From: Robiginitomaculum sp.
Lineage (GTDB): Bacteria > Pseudomonadota > Alphaproteobacteria > Caulobacterales > Maricaulaceae
Length of the DNA: 52,759 nt
Assembly: GCA_016765135.1 (NCBI GenBank)
Contig: JAESQN010000009.1
Span: 1 to 52,759 of the forward strand
Direction: 5' to 3'
Below the pieces are notes generated by a model that saw only the letters and a program-made list of their open reading frames with translations, searched no databases and was not told the DNA's origin. The translations under genes and the position numbers were made by a program. Below are positions 26,637 to 34,438 of the stretch, piece after piece. Position 1 is the first letter of the stretch; every line of letters starts with the position of its first letter.

Positions 26637-27068
26637 CTAGCTGAATTTCTTGTCAATCCGCATTTCTATCACGTCGCGTACGGCGCGAAAATTGTCCATC
26701 ATGGCGCGGACATCCATGGCGCCCTGGGTTGGATCCGGGGTTGGCCAGCATTCGACCCGGGTATCACTGTCATCAAACACGGCCCGTACCGCCGCCTCGA
26801 CGTCCTCGGTAAAGGCAATAACCACATCAAAACTGGTATCGGCGATTTCGGATAATGTCTTGGCTTTATGGGACGCCATATCAATGTTTTTCTCGCCCAT
26901 AACGGCCACCATCAAACTACTTAGTTCGCCGGCCTCTAACCCGCAGGATTGCACATATATCTCCGCGCCGAACTTTTGTTTTGTCATGCCTTCGGCCATG
27001 GGCGAGCGGATGGAATTGAGCGTACAGACGAATAATATGGAAGCTGGTAATTTGGTTTTAGTTCCCAT
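26637..27068 (-). CDS. Low-molecular-weight protein-tyrosine-phosphatase-like protein (ArsC-like)
   Basis: A 143-aa protein with the LMW phosphatase P-loop VCTLNSIRSP (Cys15-x5-Arg21) and a C-terminal Asp in WPTPDP that serves as general acid in this family. In alphaproteobacteria this copy sits with UPF0262 and infA and is often labelled arsenate reductase; arsenate reduction versus tyrosine dephosphorylation cannot be decided here. The start at 27068 shares one base with the UPF0262 stop (TAATG), which implies translational coupling. An in-frame ATG at 27092 is less likely. Confidence 0.88.
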   Translation of the reverse strand: MGTKTKLPASILFVCTLNSIRSPMAEGMTKQKFGAEIYVQSCGLEAGELSSLMVAVMGEKNIDMASHKAKTLSEIADTSFDVVIAFTEDVEAAVRAVFDDSDTRVECWPTPDPTQGAMDVRAMMDNFRAVRDVIEMRIDKKFS

Positions 27069-27544
27069 TATGGCCGCCTGTGCAGAGCGCAAATCAGGGT
27101 AAACATCCGCCTTGATGTGTTAAAATCCACTTCGGCGGCATTGCGCAAGCTGTCTTCAAACAAACGCGAACCTTCATTATGCAGCCCGCGCCGCCCCATG
27201 TCTATAGCCTCAATTTTCGCAGTTGTGGCTGTGCGAATCGCATCATGGTAAGCTTCGCAGATCATAAAATAATCTTTGATGATGCGGGCATATGGTTTGA
27301 GGGAAAACGAAACTGTGATACGCGGCATTCCGTTGGTGCGCTGCACCTCCAAAACCAGCCGTCCTTCGGCGAGGGACATATTGACAATATATGGCCCGCT
27401 CTCGGAATCCTTGGGGCGAAATTCGTTTTCCTCTAGCAGATCAAAAATAGCTACCCGCCGTTCATGCTCCATCTCCGGGCTGGTGACGGGCAGGCTGTCT
27501 GCATCAATGTGCAGTTCGCTTATATAATGATCACTTTCACTCAT
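27068..27544 (-). CDS. UPF0262 family protein
   Basis: A 158-aa protein of the alphaproteobacterial UPF0262 family. The conserved parts are EHERRVAIFDLLEENEF, then GPYIVNMSLAEGRLVLEV and the helical C-terminus with YHDAIRTATTAKIEAIDMGRRGLHNEGS (positions about 27160-27240). Function unknown; its steady place in the murA-infA cluster suggests a core role. It overlaps the DUF2948 gene by 8 bases upstream and the phosphatase gene by one base downstream. Confidence 0.92.
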   Translation of the reverse strand: MSESDHYISELHIDADSLPVTSPEMEHERRVAIFDLLEENEFRPKDSESGPYIVNMSLAEGRLVLEVQRTNGMPRITVSFSLKPYARIIKDYFMICEAYHDAIRTATTAKIEAIDMGRRGLHNEGSRLFEDSLRNAAEVDFNTSRRMFTLICALHRRP

Positions 27545-27965
27545 TTACAGGGTGAAGCGGGATGCTTTTTGTCGTGCGCGGGGCTTGAATATCAATCAAC
27601 CGCACTTCCAGGCATTCGGCGTCCGCAGATATTTCCCCGCCGCCAGCAAAAACCAAACGAACTTCACCGCCCGGCGGATTATCAGCGGGTATGAACTCAA
27701 TTGACAGCAAAACCAAAAATGCATCCGGGTCAGACCGGTCAATATTCTTCATCTTTACGGACAAAACATTGTGCAGCCCAAGTCCGGATTTTAACCGTCC
27801 GGGGTTTTGCGTCTCGTGGCTATAGCGATTGGTAATGATCACCAATGATCGCCCTTTGCGGTCAAAATATATATCGCCAACCCGCACGATTGCATCTTGC
27901 AAGGCCGCCGATATGACGGTCAAATCTCCACCCGTCTCCGCTAGTATTCTAAGTCGTTTGCTCAT
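27537..27965 (-). CDS. DUF2948 family protein
   Basis: A 142-aa protein matching DUF2948: LRILAETGGDLTVISAALQD, AIVRVGDIYFDRKGRSLVIITNRY and the C-terminal CLEVRLIDI. Function unknown. The start is the ATG at 27965, two bases after the murA stop; an ORF extension to 28001 would overlap murA. In many alphaproteobacteria hisD follows this gene, but here UPF0262 follows directly. Confidence 0.9.
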   Translation of the reverse strand: MSKRLRILAETGGDLTVISAALQDAIVRVGDIYFDRKGRSLVIITNRYSHETQNPGRLKSGLGLHNVLSVKMKNIDRSDPDAFLVLLSIEFIPADNPPGGEVRLVFAGGGEISADAECLEVRLIDIQAPRTTKSIPLHPVNE

Positions 27966-27967
27966 AA

Positions 27968-29239
27968 TTATTCTGATACCCGTTTTATGCGCGCACCGCA
28001 ATTGCCAAGCTTAACTTCTATTTGCTCAAAGCCCCGGTCAAGGTGATAAACCCGGCCAACCTCCGTTGTGCCCTCTGCGGCCAAACCGGCGGAAATCAGG
28101 CTGGCCGAAGCCCGCAGGTCTGTGGCCATGACTTGTGCGCCTTTAAGTTTGGGAACGCCCCTGATGATGGCTTCGCGGCCTGTGACCGTGATATTAGCCC
28201 CCATGCGCGATAATTCCGGGCAGTGCATAAACCGGTTCTCAAAAATATTTTCCCGGATAATCGACACCCCGTCCGCCAAACAGACCATAGCCATGAACTG
28301 CGCCTGCAAGTCGGTCGGAAATCCGGGATAGGCTTGTGTTTCCACATCTACGGGGCGAATGGGTGTACCGTGACGTTCAACTAATACGGAATTTTCGTCC
28401 ATGGTCACTTTTGCACCTGCTTGAGCGATCAATGGCCATAATGACCCCAAATGATCCGAGCGCACATTGACCAGGCGCACGGCTCCGCCAACCGTGGCCG
28501 CCGCCAGGGCATATGTCCCGGCTTCGATGCGGTCAGGTACAACGGCGAATTTTGTACCGCCCAGTTTTTTCACGCCCTCTATGGTGATTTCGGAACGCCC
28601 GGCCCCGCTAACTTTTGCGCCCATAGCGTTGAGACAATTAGCCAGATCGACGATTTCAGGTTCTCTGGCCGCATTATTCAGCACGGTTTCACCCTTGGCC
28701 AAAACGGCCGCCAACATGGAATGTTCGGTCGCCCCGACACTGATGAACGGAAATGTAATCTCCGCACCCTTTAGCCCGCCCTTGGCCGTAGCGATGACAT
28801 AGCCTTCGCTTAACTCGATCTGCGCGCCCATGGCTTTAAGTGCGTTTAAATGCAGATCAACTGGCCGCGCACCAATGGCGCACCCGCCGGGCAAAGACAC
28901 CTTGGCTTTATGGGCGCGGGCCAAGACCGGGCCAAGCACATTAAAGCTGGCGCGCATTTTTCGCACCAGATCATAGGGCGCGGTCGTGGAGGTCAAGGTT
29001 TTGGCATGCAGGCTCATATTGCCATTATTTTTCTCGGCCCAGTCCTTCACCTCAACACCAAAGTTTTCCAGTAAATGCCCCAAAAACCGCGTATCGCGCA
29101 AATTGGGCATATTGGTCAGCGTCAAAACCTCGTCCGTCAGTAAACAGGCAACCATAAGTTTGAGCGCCGAGTTTTTGGCACCACTGATGGAAATTTCTCC
29201 CGATAGGGGGGTGCCGCCTTCTATAACAATTTTATCCAT
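27968..29239 (-). CDS. murA: UDP-N-acetylglucosamine 1-carboxyvinyltransferase
   Basis: A 423-aa enolpyruvyl transferase for the first committed step of peptidoglycan synthesis, transferring enolpyruvate from PEP to UDP-GlcNAc in the cytoplasm. Two inside-out alpha/beta domains are visible by repeats; the N-terminus IEGGTPLSGEISISGAKNSAL is canonical. The active-site loop LPGGCAIGARPVDLH has the Cys (C120), so fosfomycin sensitivity is expected. RASFNVLGP and QAYPGFPTDLQAQ are further signatures. First gene of murA-DUF2948-UPF0262-phosphatase, which overlap or nearly touch. Confidence 0.98.
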   Translation of the reverse strand: MDKIVIEGGTPLSGEISISGAKNSALKLMVACLLTDEVLTLTNMPNLRDTRFLGHLLENFGVEVKDWAEKNNGNMSLHAKTLTSTTAPYDLVRKMRASFNVLGPVLARAHKAKVSLPGGCAIGARPVDLHLNALKAMGAQIELSEGYVIATAKGGLKGAEITFPFISVGATEHSMLAAVLAKGETVLNNAAREPEIVDLANCLNAMGAKVSGAGRSEITIEGVKKLGGTKFAVVPDRIEAGTYALAAATVGGAVRLVNVRSDHLGSLWPLIAQAGAKVTMDENSVLVERHGTPIRPVDVETQAYPGFPTDLQAQFMAMVCLADGVSIIRENIFENRFMHCPELSRMGANITVTGREAIIRGVPKLKGAQVMATDLRASASLISAGLAAEGTTEVGRVYHLDRGFEQIEVKLGNCGARIKRVSE

Positions 29240-29358
29240 AAATCCTACTCACGCGTAATATCTCCAAACAATTGAACGGAATCAATTGTCATCAAATTAT
29301 TAGGCGATAATAAGGCTGCTTACTATAGAATTATTTGTTGGATGCAGTTGTTGCGTCA

Positions 29359-29487
29359 TTATTTTTTGGGCGGCATTTGTTTGCGGGCCGCCTGTTTGCG
29401 GCGTCTTAAATTATCTCGCAAAGCTTTGGCGATCCGCGCTTCGCGCACATCACTTTGCTTTTGCTTATCTGTTTTTTGTTCACTCAT
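29359..29487 (-). CDS. Small basic conserved-type protein, 42 aa
   Basis: An ORF of 42 codons from ATG 29487 to TAA 29359: MSEQKTDKQKQ, then VREARIAKALRDNLRRRK and QAARKQMPPKK. The REARxAKALRDNLRRRK helix resembles small proteins I recall encoded upstream of murA in other alphaproteobacteria, which argues that it is real; that memory needs a search. It is strongly basic and predicted helical, so nucleic-acid or ribosome contact is possible but unproven. It lies 120 bases upstream of murA on the same strand. Confidence 0.65.
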   Translation of the reverse strand: MSEQKTDKQKQSDVREARIAKALRDNLRRRKQAARKQMPPKK

Positions 29488-29884
29488 CAGCATTTATTAC
29501 TGCTGAACCACCGTAGATGTCAATTCAGGTTTGCAGGATATGGTTTTTGCGTTGCCGACCACGGTATAACTAACCAAAACCAATTATAACCAAACCTACA
29601 GAACTGACGCATATATAAACCATTAAACTAATCTATTATTAAATTAGTTTAATGGTTTATATATGTGTATTGTGTCCCTGCCACCTGATAAATCCGAGAC
29701 TGTTCGACGCCTGTTTCCGAGACCGCTCGTTGTTTACTTAAGTGTGACCTGAACATAGCACTGCGTAAAATCATGAAAATTTGCCAAATTAGCACTATCT
29801 TTTTTGGCGGAATATTGGTTATCCTGTCAGGGAATAGGCGATGCGTGCGCTTAAAATTGCGCCCAGCCGGAAAGTTGAGTTAAA
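29488..29884. other. Divergent intergenic region upstream of ppx
   Basis: About 400 bases between the 42-aa gene (minus) and ppx (plus). It must hold both promoters. The one clear structure is the 23-base inverted repeat at 29610-29665. A 36-codon ORF at 29773-29883 is not convincing. Confidence 0.55.
29610..29665. promoter_or_regulatory. Inverted repeat with 23-bp perfect arms, candidate operator
   Basis: Arms 29610-29632 and 29643-29665 are exact reverse complements around a 10-base loop. They are A+T-rich and contain attaaactaat / attagtttaat. The half-site TAAACTA also occurs in the palindrome at the ArsR-type gene (26106-26119). There is no T-run, so a terminator is less likely than an operator. 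Confidence 0.55.
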
Positions 29885-31051
29885 ATGTCGGAAGAATGCG
29901 CGTCCGACTCTGGAGATACGGAAGAATTGTCCATATCTCAGAGTGACACTGTAATGGGTGAGGGTTTAAGAGCTGTACATAAAGAGCCCGCTAATCGGCC
30001 ACGCCGCAAACGGCGTAAGCCGCAGCATTTTGCGGCCATAGACCTGGGCACAAATAATTGCCGTTTGCTGATTGCTCGTTCAACACCCGGTAAAGCCAAA
30101 GATGGAACCAATAACAGCTTTAAAGTCATCGACTCTTTTTCCCGCGTGGTGCGGCTTGGGGCCGGATTGGCCAGCACGGGTAGATTATCTGAAAAAAGCA
30201 TGGACATGGCGGTGGAGGCTATTGGCATTTGTGCGGACAAGATGAGGGCTAAGTCCGTCAAGCGGTGGCGCTGTATTGCCACCCAGGCCTGTCGGGCGGC
30301 GGATAACGGCGACGAATTTTTGGCCAGGGTCAAGAAGGAAACCGGATTAAGGTTTGAAACCATATCACCCCGTGTCGAATCGCGCCTTGCTGTGATAGGG
30401 GTGCTGAACATTATCGACACTAGCAAAGACGTAGCATTGGTCATAGATATTGGCGGCGGGTCAACAGAATTATCATGGGTGGATGCGCGGCGTTTGCGCA
30501 CGGACAATAACAAAAACCGTTTGCACCGGCCACCGATTTCGGCTTGGGTTTCTTTGCCTATTGGGGTCGTCAATCTTTCCGAAATGTACCCGGAAGATCA
30601 TAGGGACAGGGCAGGGTGGTACGCCGCTATGAAAGCTCATGTGCTGGACGAAATTCAAAAACAAAACAAAGACAAACAATTCACCAACATGTTCAAAGAC
30701 GGCAAAGGTCATATTGTCGGTACGTCTGGCACTGTTACCAGCCTGGCAGCCGTGATGATGGATTTACCCAATTATCAGCGTGATAAAATTGACGGTATTT
30801 GGGTGGACGGCCCGGCCCTGATCGAAACGGCACGGTCTCTTAGCGCCATGCCCTTTGCCGAGCGCCAGCAAACACCGTGCGTCGGTGATGACCGAGCTAC
30901 GATGATAACGGCTGGATGTGCTATCCTTGATGTGGTGTACGGTTTATGGCCATCCCCAAAAGTCAGGGTGGCTGACCGGGGCTTGCGCGAAGGCATGTTG
31001 ATGGGCCTGATGCAAAAACCTAATAATGGTGGTACATATGGCAAAAAATAA
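29885..31051 (+). CDS. ppx: Ppx/GppA family phosphatase (exopolyphosphatase)
   Basis: A 388-aa member of the ASKHA-fold Ppx/GppA family. AAIDLGTNNCRLLIA holds the first phosphate loop, VIDIGGGSTELSW the second and GTSGTVTSLAAV the C-terminal nucleotide-binding loop; RVVRLGAGL is also conserved. These enzymes degrade polyphosphate and/or convert pppGpp to ppGpp. The roughly 45-residue N-terminal extension is basic and low-complexity. It lacks the extra C-terminal HD-like domain of E. coli Ppx. It overlaps rlmE by 14 bases, a frequent alphaproteobacterial pair. Confidence 0.92.
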   Translation: MSEECASDSGDTEELSISQSDTVMGEGLRAVHKEPANRPRRKRRKPQHFAAIDLGTNNCRLLIARSTPGKAKDGTNNSFKVIDSFSRVVRLGAGLASTGRLSEKSMDMAVEAIGICADKMRAKSVKRWRCIATQACRAADNGDEFLARVKKETGLRFETISPRVESRLAVIGVLNIIDTSKDVALVIDIGGGSTELSWVDARRLRTDNNKNRLHRPPISAWVSLPIGVVNLSEMYPEDHRDRAGWYAAMKAHVLDEIQKQNKDKQFTNMFKDGKGHIVGTSGTVTSLAAVMMDLPNYQRDKIDGIWVDGPALIETARSLSAMPFAERQQTPCVGDDRATMITAGCAILDVVYGLWPSPKVRVADRGLREGMLMGLMQKPNNGGTYGKK

Positions 31052-31814
31052 AGACAATAAGCGTAAAATGAGCGGTGGTAAATCCACTGAACCCGCCCGG
31101 AGCTGGCGCAAACAAAACACCAAGGGCGAAGAAGACAATACCCGCCTCATGGATGAACGGGTTAAGACCGCTCGCGGTCGTAAAATATCATCTACACTCT
31201 GGTTACGCCGACAGTTAAACGATCCCTATGTCAAAAAAGCTAAAGCAAAAGGCTATCGTAGCCGTGCCGCGTTTAAATTGATCGAACTTGACGAAAAATT
31301 TAAACTCCTCAAACCGGGCGCGATTATTGTTGACCTTGGTTCGGCTCCAGGAAGCTGGACACAAATCGCCCTGACCACCAAGCCGGGGCGGATTATAGGC
31401 ATTGACATTTTGCCGGTGGAACCATTTCCGGGCGCGGAAATAATTGAGATGGACTTCATGAGCAATGACGCTCCGCAAGTTTTAATGAATATGCTGGACG
31501 ATGGTACAGGTTTAATGAGGGCGGATTTGGTCATGTCGGATCTAGCCGCTAACACCACTGGCCACCGCCAGACCGATCATTTGCGCACTGTGGCTTTGGT
31601 GGAAGCGGCTGCGGATTTCGCGGTTCAGGTCTTGCGTCCGGGTGGCGCGTTCATCTCAAAGGTTTTCCAGGGCGGCGCCCAGTTGAACTTGCTCAACATG
31701 CTCAACCACAATTTCCAAACCGTCCGCCACGCCAAACCTAAAGCTTCAAGGGACGGTAGCCCGGAAATGTACCTGGTCGCAAAAGGCTTTCATGGTCGTA
31801 GCAATAAACCCTAA
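31038..31814 (+). CDS. rlmE: 23S rRNA (uridine(2552)-2'-O)-methyltransferase
   Basis: A 258-aa RlmE/FtsJ protein that 2'-O-methylates U2552 of 23S rRNA late in 50S assembly. The SAM motif DLGSAPGSW and the K-D-K-E tetrad are visible: Lys in RSRAAFKL, Asp in DLVMSDLA, Lys in GAFISKVFQGG, Glu in SPEMYLV. The first 50 residues are a basic, unstructured extension. The ATG at 31038 has GGTGG upstream and is preferred to the ATG at 31026. Confidence 0.95.
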   Translation: MAKNKDNKRKMSGGKSTEPARSWRKQNTKGEEDNTRLMDERVKTARGRKISSTLWLRRQLNDPYVKKAKAKGYRSRAAFKLIELDEKFKLLKPGAIIVDLGSAPGSWTQIALTTKPGRIIGIDILPVEPFPGAEIIEMDFMSNDAPQVLMNMLDDGTGLMRADLVMSDLAANTTGHRQTDHLRTVALVEAAADFAVQVLRPGGAFISKVFQGGAQLNLLNMLNHNFQTVRHAKPKASRDGSPEMYLVAKGFHGRSNKP

Positions 31815-31826
31815 CTTATATAAACT

Positions 31827-32921
31827 TCATGATATTGCTTTCTCCGGGAAAAGTTGAAGTAGTCCGGCGCGGGACGCATTTGTTATGCCGCGCTCTGTGA
31901 TAAGCCCGGTTATGTATTTCCTGGGTGTGACGTCAAAGGCATCATTTCTGGTTTTTGCCGGGTCGGGCATTGTGGTGACGCGGCGTATGATCCCGTCTTC
32001 GTCGCGGCCCATGATCCAGCCAACTTCTTGCTCGCCCGAGCGGACTTCTATGGGGATTTCTTTCAGCCCGTCGCTCATATCCCAATCTATGGAATTGGAC
32101 GGGGCGCAAACATAGAAGGGCACACCGTTATCAAACGCCGCCAGGGCTTTTAAATAAGTGCCAATTTTATTGCACACATCGCCCGTGGCCGTGGTTCTAT
32201 CCGTACCGACCAGGCAAATATCGACCAGCCCGTGCTGCATCAAATGACCACCGCTATTGTCGGTGATCACCGTGTAAGGCACGCCGTGCTGCTCAAGCTC
32301 CCATGCGGTCAGGCGTGCGCCTTGGGAACGCGGGCGGGTTTCGTCGACCCAAACATGCACATTCATGCCGGCGTTGAAAGCTTTATATATGGGCGAAATT
32401 GCCGTACCCCAATCGACAGTAGCCACCCAACCAGCATTGCAATGGGTCAGGATATTTATAACTTCGCCGTTTTTGTGTTTGGCGATTTCGTCCAGCAATG
32501 TTTTGCCAAAATCGCCAATATTGGAACACATCTGCACATCGTCGTCGCAATTTTTTGCGGATAGCTTAAAAAGAACATCAGCGCGTTTGGTCTCGTCTAC
32601 GCCGTCCAAAGCCCCTATACATTCGTCAATGGCCCATTTCAGATTAACCGCTGTAGGGCGTGAGGCGTTCAGGGTATCATAGGCGGTTTTGATACTGGTA
32701 TCAGACGGATCATTACGCACCGCAACCGCCAGGCCGTACATGGCCGTTGCCCCGATACACGGCGCACCGCGTACTTTCATATCGGCAATGGCCGAGCGGG
32801 CGTCCTCCAATGTGTCCAGAGATATGATTTTAAGTTCGTGCGGCAAAAACCGTTGGTCAATGATTTTGACCACGTCATTGTCCACCCAAATAGTGCGCAT
32901 GTCCTTGCCGTTAACTTTCAT
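31827..32921 (-). CDS. mtnA: S-methyl-5-thioribose-1-phosphate isomerase
   Basis: A 364-aa MtnA of the eIF2B-alpha-like fold. It isomerises methylthioribose 1-phosphate to methylthioribulose 1-phosphate in methionine salvage. Signatures: KVRGAPCIGATAMYGLA, the active-site Cys in THCNAGWVAT, ETRPRSQGARLTAWEL, and the Asp in VGTDRTTATGDVCNKIGTY. No other salvage enzyme (mtnB, mtnC, mtnD, mtnP) is in the window. The gene overlaps an upstream cupin gene by 11 bases. It ends only 12 bases from the convergent rlmE. Confidence 0.96.
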   Translation of the reverse strand: MKVNGKDMRTIWVDNDVVKIIDQRFLPHELKIISLDTLEDARSAIADMKVRGAPCIGATAMYGLAVAVRNDPSDTSIKTAYDTLNASRPTAVNLKWAIDECIGALDGVDETKRADVLFKLSAKNCDDDVQMCSNIGDFGKTLLDEIAKHKNGEVINILTHCNAGWVATVDWGTAISPIYKAFNAGMNVHVWVDETRPRSQGARLTAWELEQHGVPYTVITDNSGGHLMQHGLVDICLVGTDRTTATGDVCNKIGTYLKALAAFDNGVPFYVCAPSNSIDWDMSDGLKEIPIEVRSGEQEVGWIMGRDEDGIIRRVTTMPDPAKTRNDAFDVTPRKYITGLITERGITNASRAGLLQLFPEKAIS

Positions 32922-33291
32922 CTTCGTTCTCCAAATTGGTGTAGGTGTCAGGTGTAAATCGCGGGCGGCAAATGGATTTGAACATTAAATCGCGTTCGTC
33001 CGTATTGGTGATGCGCTGGCTTTGGCCTGGCTCTATACGCACGCAATCACCTGCTTGCATGGGAATTTCGCGTCCGTCAATTTCCATCACCCCGGTGCCG
33101 CTCTTGATGATATACCATTCAAGAACACTCAAGCTGTGCAATTGTGTCGTGACCCCGACAGGCACCCGGCACATGGCCAGTGATAGTTCCGGCTCCTCGA
33201 GCGCATTCATAATTTCGCGCACATAAATCCGCTCACCAAGCCAATATTCGTCCGGGTTGGGGGAGGTGAATTTATGGGGTTTGTTTTTCAT
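32911..33291 (-). CDS. Cupin domain protein
   Basis: A 126-aa single-domain cupin. Motif 1 is around QLHSLSVLEWYIIKSGTGVMEIDG, with His and Glu as likely metal ligands; motif 2 is around PGQSQRITN, which lacks the usual second His. No signature of acireductone dioxygenase is present. The 11-base overlap with mtnA suggests a joint role in sulfur-sugar metabolism, but that is inference. The start is the ATG at 33291; the TTG or ATG three codons earlier is less likely. Confidence 0.8.
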   Translation of the reverse strand: MKNKPHKFTSPNPDEYWLGERIYVREIMNALEEPELSLAMCRVPVGVTTQLHSLSVLEWYIIKSGTGVMEIDGREIPMQAGDCVRIEPGQSQRITNTDERDLMFKSICRPRFTPDTYTNLENEDES

Positions 33292-33350
33292 GATTTGCAA
33301 TAAAGCTCAAGGCGCGGTAAAAGTCATGTAAATAATAGAAAGGAAAACTT

Positions 33351-33638
33351 ATGTTCGTAATATTGCTAAAATTTTCAGACAATAAAGCCAAAGCTGGTCA
33401 ATACATGGCCGGGCATAATGCCTGGATTAAACGTGGTTTTGATGAGGGTGTTTTTTTGCTGGCTGGTAGTTTGCAGCCAAAATTGGGCGGTGCGGTTGTG
33501 GCGCACAATACAACATTGGCAGATTTGCAAACCAGAGTGGACGCCGACCCGTTCGTGGCGGAACATATTGTAAGCGCGGAAATATTTGAGATCACGCCGG
33601 GTAAAACCGACGAGCGGTTAGATTTTCTTCTTGGGTGA
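33351..33638 (+). CDS. YciI family protein
   Basis: A 95-aa ferredoxin-like YciI protein: FVILLKFSDNKAK, then the conserved HNAWIKRGFDEGVFLLAGS with a putative active-site His, and ADPFVAEHIVSAEIFEI with a conserved Asp. The family's chemistry is mostly unknown; relatives act as dehydrochlorinases or muconolactone isomerase-like enzymes. AGGAAAACTT precedes the ATG. First of yciI - SDR - PhyH-like - guaD on the plus strand, divergent from cupin-mtnA. Confidence 0.88.
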   Translation: MFVILLKFSDNKAKAGQYMAGHNAWIKRGFDEGVFLLAGSLQPKLGGAVVAHNTTLADLQTRVDADPFVAEHIVSAEIFEITPGKTDERLDFLLG

Positions 33639-33645
33639 GTGTAGT

Positions 33646-34410
33646 ATGTCAATTTCAAATCTGTTGGATTTATCCGGGCGCACTGTGCTGGTCACGGGCG
33701 CCAGTAGCGGTATTGGCGCGGCAATAGCGCGAAAACTGGCCGGGGCCGGGGCGCAAGTTATTTTGCATTACGGCACCAACAAGGCCGGGATAAATAAATT
33801 GGCCACAGAGATCGGGGCTAAACATATGGTGCAGTGCAATTTGTCTAAACCGCGCCAGATCAAGGCTATGATCGCCGATTTAACGGCCGAAAATTGCCTG
33901 CCGGATATGTTGGTGAACAATGCCGGGGTGCAGACCGTGGCCGGGGTTCTGGACGCGAACAAACAAGTGTGGCGCGATATCAATAAGGTCAATCTTGAGG
34001 CCGTTTATGCGCTTTGCAAATACATGGCCAAGGCTTTAATCAAGCAAAAACGCGCCGGTTCAATTGTCAATATCGCGTCCATTGAAGGTCTCGACCCGGC
34101 CGAGGGCCATGCCCATTACGCGGCGTCCAAAGCAGCGCTGTTGATGTACACCCGCGCTAGTGCGCTTGAATTGGGGCGGCATAATATCCGCGTCAATGCG
34201 GTGGCACCGGGGTTGATTTCCAGGCCGGGCCTCGAAGAAGACTGGCCTGATGGCGTGAAACGCTGGCAAGGCCGCGCACCTTTGGGGCGGCTGGGGACGG
34301 GTGAGGATGTGGCCAATGGGGTTTTGTTCTTGTTAAGTCCAGCCGCAGTGTGGATTTCAGGTCACACTCTGACTATAGATGGAGGCATGGGAGCGCAAAA
34401 CAGGTGGTAA
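33646..34410 (+). CDS. SDR family oxidoreductase
   Basis: A 254-aa classical short-chain dehydrogenase. The nucleotide motif is TGASSGIG, the structural motif NNAG, and the catalytic residues are Ser in NIASIEG and Tyr/Lys in YAASK. The end TIDGGMG is typical. Substrate unknown. The ATG at 33646 is preferred to a TTG at 33631, which would overlap yciI. It follows yciI by 7 bases, so they are co-transcribed. Confidence 0.92.
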   Translation: MSISNLLDLSGRTVLVTGASSGIGAAIARKLAGAGAQVILHYGTNKAGINKLATEIGAKHMVQCNLSKPRQIKAMIADLTAENCLPDMLVNNAGVQTVAGVLDANKQVWRDINKVNLEAVYALCKYMAKALIKQKRAGSIVNIASIEGLDPAEGHAHYAASKAALLMYTRASALELGRHNIRVNAVAPGLISRPGLEEDWPDGVKRWQGRAPLGRLGTGEDVANGVLFLLSPAAVWISGHTLTIDGGMGAQNRW

Positions 34411-34438
34411 TTTTGTCGCCCTCGCGTAATGTCGCGAC

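Noticed and set aside
29773-29883. A 36-codon ORF directly before ppx, with a hydrophobic start
   Set aside because: There is no clear RBS, and the second half (NRRCVRLKLRPAGKLS) looks like translated leader. Probably chance.
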